This document shows positions 14,803 through 26,899 of a stretch of 64,000 nucleotides of DNA, piece after piece; position 1 is the stretch's first letter, and the number at the start of each line of letters is the position of its first letter. The stretch is from assembly GCA_028023455.1 (NCBI GenBank), contig JAQFVV010000282.1, positions 1 to 64,000 of the forward strand. The letters run 5' to 3'. The translations under genes were made by a program, and so were the position numbers. The stretch comes from Epiperipatus broadwayi. Taxonomy: Eukaryota; Onychophora; Udeonychophora; Euonychophora; Peripatidae. Below the pieces are notes generated by a model that made no database searches, had not been told where the DNA came from, and was given only the letters and a program-made list of their open reading frames with translations.

Positions 14803-17802
14803 GGCATCAGTTAATACCGTAATTATTTGAGAAATTGATAAAATATTCTGGCTCCATTTATACTAAATTCATCTAAATATCTTGCCTTAAGCAGATGAAA
14901 ATAATTGCATTTTTGTCAGTCTAAAAATGATGTTTAATTATGCTAAGTGAGATATTTAATTCACTTTAATATATAGTGTTAGAAGATTTCAATAAGTTTT
15001 AAAATTAAAATATTTAAATTTTAAATCAATTTAATAAAAATCGATAATTTATATTAGAGAAGACTTATCATGTTCTTTTTCCAGAATGTCAGATAAAGCT
15101 TATTAAAGTTTATTCATTAAAGGATAAAGTGATATGTTCCAAATAATTTAAATAATAAGAATATGAATATTTATAGTTTGTAGTGAATAGTTGTAAAAGA
15201 GAGAGAAAAGTATTAAAATAAATAAATAAAATAATTTTATTTCTCTCTTTTTATTCATTTATATTTTTTCTTCTCTCTCCAGTCATTTTATTTATTTACA
15301 AGCTTTTAACTTTTTAAACATATAGTAAGAGATATAAATAAATAAAATTTTATGTAATGTTTATTTATTTATTTATTTTTTAAAAAAGGTTTTAACATTT
15401 TTGATAAAAAATATTGCTTTTAAATTAAACTTGATTTTTTTTTGTTTATTTCTCTGTAAAATAAAATGTAATATATTTTTCAAATCAAAGTGTAATTAAA
15501 GGATTATAATGTTTTTTGGTAATTAAAAAATAACTACAGAAAAAATGTCCAATAAAAAAAGTAGGATTGGAATTTTTAATTAAAAGAAAAAGAGAAAATA
15601 ACCTTCTTGTAAAAATAGAATTAATTGGCCAGAGTGTAATATCATATTTAAAATAATATGTGATTGGATGTATAAAAATACTGTTCCAAAAATAAGAAAG
15701 AAGGTTGTGAGAAACAGTTAGTAGTGATCCAACTGATGAGAAAAGACAACAGTAGCAGTTCAACTGTGAAGAGAACAGTGAGAAATTAAGTTTTTAGCCT
15801 GAATAAGACTAATCTTATTTCAAGTTTAAAAAAGATGTTTTATAAAATGGAGTTCAAGAAAACTATATGCTGACCTTTAACTAGAAGTTGAGCATCACCA
15901 AACCAACATGTAGCCTATTCACAACAAAAAATGTAAAAGATGAACTTCCCTGAAAGGAATATGCAATAAGCCTTGTGTTCAACCCCAAACATGATTATCT
16001 CAGTCTATGTTAACCTGACTTGCAAATTGTATTGGAAAAAAATAAATTCAGCCTGTGGTAACCTGAAAATCTATGTTATTTGAAAGTGGTCATCATAATG
16101 GAAATTTAAAACTACAGAAGAAAAAAGTTAATGGTGTAACTTCTACAAAAGGATTACTTAAATTGAGGAGTTAAAGCTACAAAGAAAAAACTAACATGAA
16201 ACTAAATGAAACTTGTAAATACAAAAAGAAGACTTAAAAACAAGTCCATTGTAATAAGGTATTTCAGTATACACATCTACATTTGCAAATATATTTTTAA
16301 TAATGTTAATAATAAGTGATAGTAATGAATAATTTTGATGTAAGTTTTTTGTTGAAACAATTTTTATCTATTTATTTTTCTCTCCAAAATTAAATTATGA
16401 GGCTGTCCCATTTTTATAAGAAAAGGGTAAGAAAATTTTAGCTAATTTTAAGTGTTTTCATTTTTATTATGGAATGTTATTTTTTAGTTTTAATCTTTAA
16501 AAAGAGAAATAACTGTTAAAATAAATGTTAATTAATTTTATGTGAAATTATATATAAATATATTCTTATAAAAATGTGTTAGAAATTGGAATTGTTATAT
16601 CATTTCTGATTTTGTTAATTTATTAGTTAAATTTATTAAATAATTATTTAGAAAAATAATAGCATTAATGTCTTTATTCTTTCAGCTATATATTATATAA
16701 ATTGGCAGTGTGTGTGACCTGATTTTATTATAGTGTAGAGTTTTAAGGGATTTGTAAATTATTCTAGTAAAATTATTTAAGATAAAATAGATTAAATCTA
16801 AATATTTGTCTTTTCTCTTGCTTACTCACTCTGTAGAGTCTTGTGATCTTGATCTAACTCTAGAGTAATAATAATTAATTTATATATGTGGGGCTATATG
16901 TTTGTTTTTGAACATCCAGGTGTTTCTCAAAATGGCATGAAGGCAAAGATCATCTTTAAAGTCCATTTACTGCACTTTATTTATACAGATTATAAATTAG
17001 TTTATGAACAACTGTACATTCATGGAACTATATAATCAGAACATTGTATCAGGATCATATTATTTTTTATTATGATAGATACTTTAGCACTTAAGTATAT
17101 GCAGGAAAATGGTTATCTTTACATTGTGCTCTATGTTTCACATTGGCTAAATAAATAGCCTAAATTTTGATATTAAATTTACAGGATGACCATCAATTAT
17201 TTTTACTTAAGGCTGATGATATAACTTTTTATTATTATAGCTACTTATTATCATTAAATGCTGATTTTCTCATATTTCTTATATTCATTTTATAACTGTT
17301 GATGACTATTCATTGACAATGTTAATTCATTAATGTTAAATATTCAGTGGGGATGATGATGTTTTGCCATTTCTCCATATTATTCCCATCTTTCATTCTA
17401 TTAAAAAATATATATTTTATAATTAATATGTTTGGTTGACTTCTACCAATTTTTAATTAAATTAATAAATATAACAGAAAAAAATGATATATAATTTATA
17501 ATTAACATTAGTCATGTAAGATATATATATATATATAAAATTGGCAAAGTGTATGTTCGAACACGCTTCGACAAAGCTCATGCGTTAAGTCACATTTTAG
17601 CATGAAAAATATACGAGATCAATAAAAGGTCTGAGAAAAACGTACAATTTTTCAACTTTTCAGAATTGCTGAGTACAGAAATTATGTGAGATTATGTCCT
17701 TTTTTTAAAGCCACATACATACACCTTTTATTACAGCAATAAAATAATAAATAAGTTCAAAGTTTGTGTTCTTTTTTTTTTCATTTCATTAGAAATTGAC
17801 AA
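14803..17802. other. AT-rich region, no gene recognised
   Basis: About 3 kb. The stretch at 15830-16250 reads with few stops in one plus frame but matches no family I know; it may be an old element. A short GC-richer patch at 17550-17580 ('gttcgaacacgcttcgac') is unexplained. No supported feature. Confidence 0.4.
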
Positions 17803-18590
17803 GTATTTGGATTATATTTTTTTGCAGCAGGGTTAAAATAAATGACTATTTTGGTACAAAGTACATATCCCCCCCCCACAAAAAATGCAGTTTATTGTAG
17901 AAGGCCAAAAAAAAAAAAGGTAATTCAAACGAAATATAAATAAAAGTAAAAAGTGAGAAAAAGTTGTTGGAAAAAAAAAAGAAATTATTGACATTTTGTT
18001 ACAATTATTTTTCCAAGTGTGTGGGTGGGTGTTTTAAAACAAATTTTGATCCCCCAAAAAACACAAAAGTTTAATTTTTATCGTAGAAAAATAAAAGAAG
18101 AAAAACAATTTGGTCAACCCCCCCCCCCTCAAAAAAAAAAGGTTGAATAAATTCGAAATAATACCCAAATAATTGCATTATATTTTTTCATCAGGGTTAA
18201 AACAAGTGGGATTCAAATAAAAGACTATTTTTGTTTACTTTTTGTTAATAATAACAGTATGAAAGCCCCCCCCCCCCAAAGCTGTTTATTGTAGAAGCCA
18301 AAAAAAAAAAAGACTAATTCAAACGAAATATAAATAAAAATAAAAAAGTGAAAAAAAGTTGTTAAAAAAAAAGTAAAATTATTGACTTTATGTTACAATT
18401 CTTGATCCGAGGATGGGGGTGAGGATTTCAAAACAATTTTTGAACCCCCAACAACACAAAAGTTACTTTTGATTTAATAATAAGAAGAAAAATAATTTAG
18501 TCAACCAAAAAAAAAAAGTAGAACAATGTTGAATCAAGTCCCAAATAATTATACCATTATATTTTTTTGGCGGTGGGGTTAAAACAAGTT
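17803..18590 (+). repeat. Tandem repeat, about 370-bp unit, rich in homopolymers
   Basis: Two units and the start of a third. 'cagggttaaaataa', 'cagggttaaaacaag' and 'tggggttaaaacaag' occur at about 17827, 18194 and 18571, giving a period of about 370 bp. Each unit carries in order a poly-C run, 'tgtttattgtagaag', a poly-A run, 'attcaaacgaaatataaat', 'aaaaagttgtt', 'ttattgac', a T/G-rich block, 'cacaaaagtt' and 'caa' plus poly-A. Poly-C runs of 8 or more bases and poly-A runs of 10 or more sit at equivalent positions. Confidence 0.8.
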
Positions 18591-18989
18591 TTTTCATAGT
18601 GAAACAGTCCAAAATTTTAAAATTCAAAAAAAATAAATACAAAATTAAATTATCAAAATTTATTAATAAAGAAAAAGGTCAGGTTAAAAAAAAACAAACG
18701 ACGAAAATGAATATAAAAATTTGTTTAATAAAAAAGGAAATCATGTTATAAATGAAATAAAAAATTTGTTTAATCAAAAAAAAAAACATGTTCTATAAAA
18801 AAAAAAGTTACGATGGCCCGGTAACATTATATTTGATTGATTTTTGTATAGCATCAATGCCCCAAGCGATCTTGGCCAGATTTCAGATGATTACCCTTTT
18901 TTCATTCAAGAGATTAAAAAAAATCAAGTGAGATCAAGTGAATATGGCTGACAGAAAGCTGGGTCATACTGAATTTAATTAAAAATGTT
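18591..18989. other. A-rich sequence beside the tandem array
   Basis: Several further short poly-A runs and a repeated 'atttgtttaat' motif (about 18719 and 18764), possibly degraded continuation of the array. The end (18815-18900) is less A-rich, with 'gatggcccggtaacatt', and is unexplained. Confidence 0.4.
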
Positions 18990-19029
18990 TTACATTCGAG
19001 GTTTTGAAAAAAGACACTTTATTGAGTTG

Positions 19030-19380
19030 AAGTTTGCACTCTTCTCTTTACTACAAAGCAGAATGTTTACATTTTAGCACATCACATAAATGTTTCAGAA
19101 CTTGCAGATAAAATGCCTGATCATTACAACTAAATCTGAGAGAAAAATGCCATTTGTGTAAAAAAAAAAAAAAACCAGCATTGTTTTGACTTTGGACTTC
19201 ATTTGGCATGCTTTTTAGGAATGTAGTGAATTTAACATTTCAATTAAACCACTCACAAACTTGTGTTTTTACAAGATCAGCTTTTTTGTAATCTTTTTTA
19301 AGCATTACAACTGTTTTCTCTGCTGTGTTCTGTAAATGAAAACAATTTCACATTGTTCAAACTTTTCAATCATTATAAAA
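19030..19380 (-). pseudogene. Mariner transposase relic, internally deleted
   Basis: On the minus strand two diagnostic stretches are readable. The first, about 19330-19253, gives AEKTVVMLKKDYKKADLVKT followed by QVCEWFN, the N-terminal helix-turn-helix of mariner transposases (consensus 'eT..mLkkaYg...l..tqvfeWf'). The second, about 19230-19060, gives KSKVKTM, then in a shifted frame NDQAFYLQVLKHLCDVLK; the family has 'KSKvKtMLi.ff...G' and 'vNa.fY.evLkrLr'. The 100-odd residues that normally lie between them, including the first catalytic Asp region, are missing, and frameshifts and stops follow. Mariner transposase is a cut-and-paste DDE/D enzyme; this copy cannot be active. No confident TIRs were found. 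Confidence 0.75.
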
Positions 19381-20097
19381 ATCACCTAATATGCAAAACA
19401 GACCCAATGAAAAAATGTACTATGTGGTGCCATGATTTCACACAGTTTTGTCATTTGTCAGATTGATACAAAAGCTTTTTTTGCAACAGAAGAAGCATAT
19501 ACTACAACAGGTGCACAATGCAGAGAATGATTCTGGTTATTTTTGGGTTCCCTCCTCATATGATTTAATAAATGTGAAAATGCTGTAGAATAAAAAAAAA
19601 CCAAATGGAGATTAAACTTATCTACCAATAATTAATCATCTTAATTTTTTATAAAATAGGGAAGATACCCACATCTTATAATACTTTTTAAAATAATGTT
19701 ACTACTCTGAATGAATTTTGACATATAATCCTTAAGCAAATTTTAAGTCTGTACTTGTAGGAATAATATTATAATCTCTAGTCTTATAAATGATTAATAA
19801 TAGTCATCAATATATTTATCAGAGTGGATAATCTCAAAGATATGAATGCAAAAAAATTCACACTTATAATTATTAATATATACATATATAATAAAGCAAT
19901 TCACAATGTGAATATATATATATAACAATAAAAACTATTGTTTTTAAATGCTACTATAAATAACAATATTAATATTTGCTTAACTTATTTCCTTTAAGTA
20001 CAAAAAGATTTAGAATTTTCTTAAAAAAGAAAAAAATAATATTAATCATGTAAATATATTTGGGTTTAAAATATTTTATTTATTTTCATAAAATTAG
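19381..20097. other. AT-rich, probably in part the rest of the mariner relic
   Basis: 19381-19570 is less AT-skewed than its surroundings and may be the upstream non-coding part of the minus-strand mariner copy. Beyond that I see only spacer with small TA runs. Confidence 0.35.
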
Positions 20098-20245
20098 AAT
20101 ATAGTTATCTGGTCAGTCTTTAAAGTTATTATATTTTTTATTATTATTAACATTGATAATAATTACTGAAAAAATCAAATATTTGGTCAATCTTTAAAAT
20201 TATTGTATTATTTTATTATTAATATTGGTAATAATTATGGAAACT
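20098..20245 (+). repeat. Direct tandem duplication, 74-bp period
   Basis: 'ggtcagtctttaaagttatt' at 20111 and 'ggtcaatctttaaaattatt' at 20185 start two diverged copies that both continue through 'ttattatt', 'ttgataataatta' or 'ttggtaataatta', and 'tgaaaa' or 'tggaaa'. Confidence 0.7.
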
Positions 20246-21734
20246 GAAGGATAGAATATTTCATTAGTTATTAAATATGTTTTTTTAAATTTCCCCATTT
20301 ATTGGTTCTAATAAGTCTTGCATGTTAAATAATTGTTCAAATAGAATATATATAAGTTATACATATAAAGTTAAACCAGGAATTCAAGAATAATTTGCTT
20401 ATTAAGAAAATAGTGGGAGAACTAATTGTTTTGAAAGGCAATAGGAAATTCAACAAAATAAAATAAAAAGTTGTTTTTAAAAGGATATAATTCTCTTAAA
20501 TATTACAATGATTAATTCTGATATATAGGGGGTTGAGATAATCAAGAAATATAATTGCTGCTTCTATCTTAAATAGTAGAATTTTATACTTATTAATTTA
20601 ATTATTAAAAAACTTCAGCTTGATTGATTCGTAGAGGGCAAATGAAGGGTTATTTTACATGTGCCAATTAAGTTGTAAAACTATAGAATGAAAATTTAAG
20701 TCTACTGTCATTCTATAAGAATACATGCACACACATATATACATGTTAATACATGAAATCAGTCCACACCTAAACAATACCAAGAATCTCAATCTGTTTG
20801 TTGTTAAGGCAATCTTTTTTATGTGATAAAGATGGTTAACCACTCTCATCTATTGTCGTTTATATAAGTATTAAAGATTGATACCTGACTGAAAGGGATT
20901 GAAAATGTTAATTCAAAGATGTTTAAATAAACCTGATTAAGCAGGCAAAACGTAGAGTGACAATAATATTCCTGAACATCATGTAAAAACAAAATACAGA
21001 TTTTTAATGACATAAACATGTTAACATGAAAAGCAAATATTTTATGGAATATTTGAGAGAAATATTCATCCCATATAATATATAACAAGTATTATAAAAA
21101 TTGATATTAATTTGAAATAATCATATATAATTTCTCCTCAGTTTTATAAATGAAATATTTAATCAACTTTCATAGGTTATACATGATAAGCAAACTCGCA
21201 GAATGATATGATGTGTTGCTGTTTTTTGCATATATTTTAAGTTTGTTCTGTAGGTGTGTAAGAATTTTAATAGTGGAACTTAGATTTATTCACAGTTCAT
21301 ATAAATAATTTTTATTTTATTTATTTATATATTTTTGCGAAATGATATAAAAGTACCAAAAGATATAAATAAGAATTTCAAGATAAATACAATAAGAGTC
21401 TACAATGTTGCTAACATAAGATATTTATTTATTCATTTTATTATTGTTTATTTACCTATTTGTTTAATCATTAATTTAATTTGCGTTATATTTTATTCAT
21501 GTATATTTTGTAAAAGAATTGTTATTATTTTAATAGTTGTCCTTTTTCTCATTCTTTCATTTTTTTATTTCTATTTTGAGGAATATCTGTATGCAACCAC
21601 TAAACATTACATGACCACTATTTTCTATGGTTACATAAGCTATTCAAAACAGAAGCAGAATACTCCATACAGTAGTGCCCCTGAGTGCTTACAAGAGTAA
21701 CTAAAAAATAAATATGACTGCTGGAGAGTTGCAT
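20246..21734. other. AT-rich spacer, no supported gene
   Basis: Several 60-120 codon open frames occur (for example 21335-21700, plus), but their composition (Ile, Phe, Leu and Tyr from AT codons) matches chance frames and no motif is recognisable. Confidence 0.5.
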
Positions 21735-21902
21735 TAGATCCTAAGATCTAGGTGCAGTGCTCTCAAATCAAAGATCCTCACTGATGAAAGCCACAACTTA
21801 TAAACTAGTCTGGGGATATTGGCACTAGATAGAAACCTTCTTGCATCCATTAATTACTTAGGTTTGTATTGGGTGGTACTACTGTGTGGACAGTTTCCCC
21901 TA
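21735..21902 (+). repeat. Dispersed repeat B, copy 2
   Basis: Second copy of the repeat at 13886-14065 with the same block order, ending in 'tactgtgtggacagtttccc'. It lacks about 20 bp of the other copy in the middle. Non-coding. Confidence 0.7.
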
Positions 21903-21957
21903 GTTATGATAGGATGTAGTACAAGGTTATTATTTCCTGTTTTAATGTTACCAACAA

Positions 21958-24900
21958 ACTAAATTTGTCTCATAATCTGAAGTTTAAAGGCTAAGAAGAA
22001 GAATAAATAAAAATAGCATGAGCACATATTGTGTAAACATCTGGATTTGCATGATATACTTAAATTAGAAATGGCTGTTAGTTTGGATGGATAATAAATA
22101 ATTGCTTATTCATAGATTAGTTGTTTTATTATTTGTGATTTCTGATTAATTCTTTTACTCATCCATTACATATTTTGTCTTCCCAAATACAACTCTTAAT
22201 AAAAATTGATTCTTACTATTACTTAATTATTACTTAATTTTAGGTCCCTACTGTGGGGTCTAGATAAATTCACCATTATATAAATTTAGCAACTGAAAGC
22301 TGAACCTTAATTAATAAAGTTACATTTCTGACAGCAAAAAAGTATTTGCTTTGAAACAATATCCATTGAAGTAAGATATCTAATGATATTGTTAGAAAGC
22401 AAATCTTACATAGTATCCTTTTTATAAAATAATGTGACTAAAAAATTGGGTATGTTATACATTAAGTCCTATGTAGCATTGTTTATTATTCCCAAAGTAA
22501 TAAGATGTTTAATTGCATTGTTAGAAAGCATTTATCATTTGTGAGATAATTGTTTTTACAATTTGAGAAAAAAAAGAAAATCTATAATAGATTTGCAATT
22601 TGAAGGAAATGATAAATGATGTTGAATAAAGTAATGACTGGATAATTTAGTATTTTAAAATCATTGTCTACTTTGTTAACAGTAATATTAGATAAATAGG
22701 TTGGAAGAAATGTTTTAAAGATTTTTTGAACATGTAAGAAAAATATAAATATTTTTAAAGTGCATTTTACCTTAAACAGTCATTGAATTAAAAGGTATAA
22801 ATTAGCTTCATGTAAGAGAATTTGTAATATTTGCACCAGAGGATGTGTCCAAATTATTATAAAGTGCTAAATGATTAATACCTGGTCTTATCAATGAAAT
22901 GTAGATTTAAGAAGTTTAATTCATGGTTTATATTTGCTTAGAATTATAGTTTTATTTGTTTTAATGAATTATATTTAGTGGATTCAGTTTGTTGTCATAA
23001 AATATTGTTATGTTGTTAGAGAAATAAATATTTGATAAGGCACAAACTATTACAAGTTTTTAAAAATAATCTTAACAAAAAACTTTGATAACTTTATTGG
23101 TAATTTTATCACTGATGAGTTTGCATAGGATCTATTGAGCATGATAGAAGATAAAATTTTGAGAGAAAAAAGCAATGATATATCTTAAAAGTAAAAAATG
23201 ATAAAATAAATTCATATATTTAAAATGAAATGAGATGATAGTCTATGCCATGAAACAACTTTATGTTGAGAAGCTGTAATAAACCAAAATAATTTAATAA
23301 ATAATATAGTTTTAAAATAAAATGAAAAAAAAAGTGAGATGAGAGAGGAAGTCATTAGAAATATTTCCAGTTCTTAGAGGATATGATGGTTGTCGAGGAG
23401 AGTTAAGTTTCATTCTTTTTCTCACATTAAAGTTTTAATAATACCACAGATAAGTTATATAAGTTATATGATTTAACTGATGGTGATGCCAATACAAAGC
23501 TTTAATGTAAAGAGGGATAAGAATATTTACAAAAAAAAATAGACAAAAGAAAATAGAACAAGATCAACACCATTATAAAATAAAACAAAAACAAATAAAA
23601 CAAAAGTGAAAAATTAAAATAGAGAAGTATCAACAAGAGTGTAAAATGAGATAAAAATAAATGAAGCAAAACTTTAATAATTTAAAATTAAATTAGAGAC
23701 AGTACAGGAAGATTTAGAAAATAAGTTAACATAAGACTTTAAACTAATTCATCAAGATTTGAAGAAATAAATGAAAAGAAAGCAAGAACAAACATAACTT
23801 CTTAAAGACAAGAATAACAACAAATGGAGACGAGTGAAAAGTATGGAAAATATCATGGCAAAAGAGTAGCAGCAAATTAAACAGATGTAAACAAAGACAG
23901 AAAATAATAGCATATAGTGTACACATAGATAGTAAATTATGGAAGGTAAAGAAGTGAAAATCCACCAAATATTAAGAAAAGATGTATAAAAAGATTAAAT
24001 AAAGTTAAAAAAGTTTGAGAAAACATAGAATGAATTAAAAGTTAAAACAAAAAAGGTAGCAAAAATTATTGAGCAATTGAAATTAGAATGCAGTACCACA
24101 ATGGAAATCATCTAAATTAAAGTAAAGAAACTGGAAGTGAACTAAAGAAATAATATATATATATATAAAGATAGAGGAAAATTAAATACAACTGAGAATA
24201 AAATAAAGTTAATGGAAAAAAATATTATAGAAAGAGGTGAGGAAAAAGAAAAAAAATTTAACACTATAATGAAAGACATTAAAAATCAAGTAAGTAGCAT
24301 ATGAGAGAAAATCCACATTGAATATATCAAAAAAGAAGAAAAAATAGAAAAAAATTGTTGATGTTGAGTAAGTTCAAAGAGGAATTTATGATAGAGAAGG
24401 CAATGCTGTAGAACTAATGTAATGAAGATAAGGAGAAATAACATGAGTATACACTGGGTAAACATTCTAATGTGCATAAGCTCATAAATTAGAAATGGTT
24501 GAAAGTTAGGAAAATTAGCCCTATTATATAAAAATATAGCATTTCTTCATATTCCTCCATTACAGTATATATGTAATTACTTCATGCACAGCTTAAATAT
24601 TTATAATGAGAATAGAACATATTTCAACAATGTGGTTAAAAAGAAAATGGAAACTCTACTTCCCAACTTTTTATCTTGGCTGAGTTATATGAAGTTTGTT
24701 TAAATTTTATAATAGATTTACAATTCCATGCTCTATTTATAATTAGCTACATTTCCAATTTATTTAACATTCTTAATCAAAAATAGAGAGGGGGACTCCA
24801 TATTTTACCTAATCATAGTTGCCTGAACGCTGTACTGGATGCTGAAACATTTTCTGGCGATATTATTTGAGAAATAATTATATATTTAATGGTGACTTAG

Positions 24901-25003
24901 CTGTTGAATCTTTTCATCAGATTATAATTATTATGCAACAAATTGTAATTATATATAAATTTTGCCTTTATCTTTTTAAAGGTAACTTAATCAAATACCA
25001 GAG
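21958..25003. other. AT-rich region with a purine-rich block
   Basis: From about 23490 to 24400 the plus strand is strongly purine-rich and its broken frames would encode Lys/Glu/Ile-rich, coiled-coil-like peptides, as an eroded ORF1 or gag-type protein might; I cannot assign it. The minus-strand frames at 23744 and 24286 are its antisense shadows. Two copies of 'attgttagaaagca' near 22388 and 22517 hint at a short duplication. The rest is spacer. Confidence 0.3.
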
Positions 25004-25145
25004 TGTATATATATGGTTCAGCACGAAATATGTATATTGGAGATCATTTATCTTTTTCACATATATGTGGTCATGTGTACCAGTTATATAAAATAGATTC
25101 AATAAATGTAGAGTGCTTGAAAGTTCAAGTTCAAGTCCCTTATAA
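25004..25145 (+). mobile_element. Palindromic SINE-like family, end fragment
   Basis: Contains 'tggttcagcacgaaatatgt', 'ggagatcatttatctttt', 'catatatgtggtcatgtgta' and a B-box-like 'aagttcaagtccctta', in the order of the right arm of the full element at 43.2-43.8 kb. The open frames here are not genes. Confidence 0.75.
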
Positions 25146-25277
25146 TTACATCAAGTTTAGTATAAACAATATACATATATTTAAATATTATATATTCAGC
25201 CTGTATTCTATCCATCCTTATTCTGTATAATTAAATGGACATATTAAGGTCACATGTGTGAGAGGTCAGATTGACTT

Positions 25278-25590
25278 AAGATCAAAATAGGTATGACAAT
25301 AATATTGGCATCAACAAGGGCTTTGAGCAAACCATCCTTGGATTTTCAATGACATGGATAGCTAACGATTTGGAGAATGAAAAATCTTGAAGCTTTTCTA
25401 TTAATGTTTAAAGATTTACTATCTTAATATAAACTGAGTAATGATTGTATATATCTGTTGGAGATAGTGATCTGGACCAACTGATGAGTGCTGGTTCAGC
25501 ACAAAATAGTTTATTGGAGATCATCTTTTTCACATGTATTTGATCATGTGTATTAGTTGTATAAAATAGAATATGATTACTTATCAGAAT
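25278..25590 (+). mobile_element. Palindromic SINE-like family, centre plus right arm
   Basis: Begins in the family's central segment ('aataatattggcatcaaca', 'ggattttcaatgacatgga'), continues through 'gatagtgatctggaccaact', 'gagtgctggttcagcac' and 'tattggagatcatctttttc', and stops before the terminal B-box block. It lies about 130 bp after another fragment of the same family in the same orientation. Confidence 0.75.
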
Positions 25591-26375
25591 CCTCTTATAA
25601 GATTTTGTTAGATTAATCACAATATATATTTTAAAAAAGCATCTTTTTATTGAGCTGTCATTTAAAATTTATCAACATCATTTTTTATAATAAGTTAACT
25701 TTTAGTTTTGAAGATAGGGTATTAATGTCTTTTTCAGTTCAGCAAATATTCATCAAGCATAATGGTTTTTAAAAGCAAAAAAATGATAAGATATTAAAAT
25801 TAAGTAATTTTAGAAAAACTCAAAGTAGGAAAAGTTATGTAAAATGTTTTTAAAAGTCTAAAAAAATATCAGCTTTCAAAGTAAATGAAGATTATTTAAT
25901 AATATTATTTTTTAAACAATACTTGATCATTTTTAATCAAGAATTTGTGAAATTTATTAACTGTAAGAAAATAAGCTTAGAAATAAATTTAGTACAGTTA
26001 ATGTTTTTCCATGACAACTAATAATAATTAGAATTAGTGCGAGGGACGGGAGAGTTGGGAATTAAAGATTAATAAGATAAATAAAATAAAATAATGAAAA
26101 TAAATTGGAAGGGCAAGTTTAGGCTTTTCATGAAAACAAAAAAGAATGGGTTTGAATTTAAAGTAACAGTTTATTTTAATGTATAGAAATTAAAGAATTT
26201 AAATTCATATAGTCTGAATTTATAGTAAAATTTGAATAAATAATAATAATGATCAAATGATATATAGATTCAAGAGTTTGCTATTCTATTATTGAACTAA
26301 ACCAATTATAGTGCAAAAAAAAAAAAGATAATAACCAATGACAAAAAGCTGAATTTCTTTTTCTCATGTGTCATA
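25591..26375. other. AT-rich spacer
   Basis: No coding segment or recognised repeat. Confidence 0.5.
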
Positions 26376-26455
26376 GCATCAGCCGGGAAGCGAACCCACT
26401 ACCCCGGGACAACTGCTTGTAAAGCAGCAATCGCTGACCTCTCGACCACCAATGC
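26376..26455 (-). repeat. tRNA-like SINE head, 80 bp
   Basis: On the minus strand it folds like a class II (long variable arm) tRNA. Ends GCATTGG and CTGATGC pair with G-T wobbles. The D-arm region is 'tggtcgagaggtcagcg'; the anticodon arm is CTGC-tttacaa-GCAG; a variable region of about 14 bases follows; the T arm is built on 'gggttcgcttccc'. The 3' flank 'tatgacacatgagaaa' is shared with the 47120 copy, showing the repeat extends beyond the tRNA part. Not annotated as a functional tRNA because the copies are dispersed with shared flanks. Confidence 0.75.
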
Positions 26456-26817
26456 TTTTTTTGTGTGAGATATTTGTGAAAAAAGTATTGGAGAGGCTGT
26501 TATTCTGTATAAAAGACTGATATTGATTTTATTCATGAGATTGGTTGTATGAGAAAAGCCAATCTGATAATAAAAAAAGAAGCTTTTCTGAATATTAAAA
26601 TAATAATATTTTATTGTTCATTAATTTTTAATTTATAAGCATAAGAATGATTGATATCGCAATCTTCTATTATTTGTAAGATCCTTGAATGGTCTTCTTT
26701 TCATTGCTTTATATATATGAAGTTAACGAGACCAACTTATTTTTTTCGGGCTAAAAATAAATAACACTATATATTTAACAAGAACCAAGAATAGTCTATT
26801 TTTTTATAAGTGTCATA

Positions 26818-26899
26818 GCATCGGCCGGGACGCGAACCCGCAACCCGGGCAACTGCCTGCAAATGCAAGGCGTCGCGCTGATCTCTCGACCACCAATGC
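26818..26899 (-). repeat. tRNA-like SINE head, best-paired copy
   Basis: On the minus strand the ends GCATTGG and CCGATGC pair at all seven positions (one G-T). The D arm is 'tggtcgagagatcagcg', the T arm is built on 'gggttcgcgtccc', and the 'tatgacact' 3' flank is conserved. The anticodon arm carries a 2-base insertion ('ccttgcatttgcaggc') and so is disrupted. It lies 360 bp from, and in the same orientation as, the 26376 copy. Confidence 0.75.

Noticed and set aside
15485-15763. 92-codon minus-strand frame
   Set aside because: Hydrophobic AT-codon composition without motifs, antisense to a purine-rich stretch.
20655-21088. Two adjacent minus-strand open frames
   Set aside because: No recognisable domain, and composition equals the background.
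21335-21700. 121-codon hydrophobic frame
   Set aside because: It looks like membrane segments, but that is what random AT-rich frames encode (Phe, Ile, Leu, Tyr); no splice or family evidence.
23744-24477. Two Leu/Phe/His-rich minus-strand frames
   Set aside because: Antisense shadows of a purine-rich plus-strand block.
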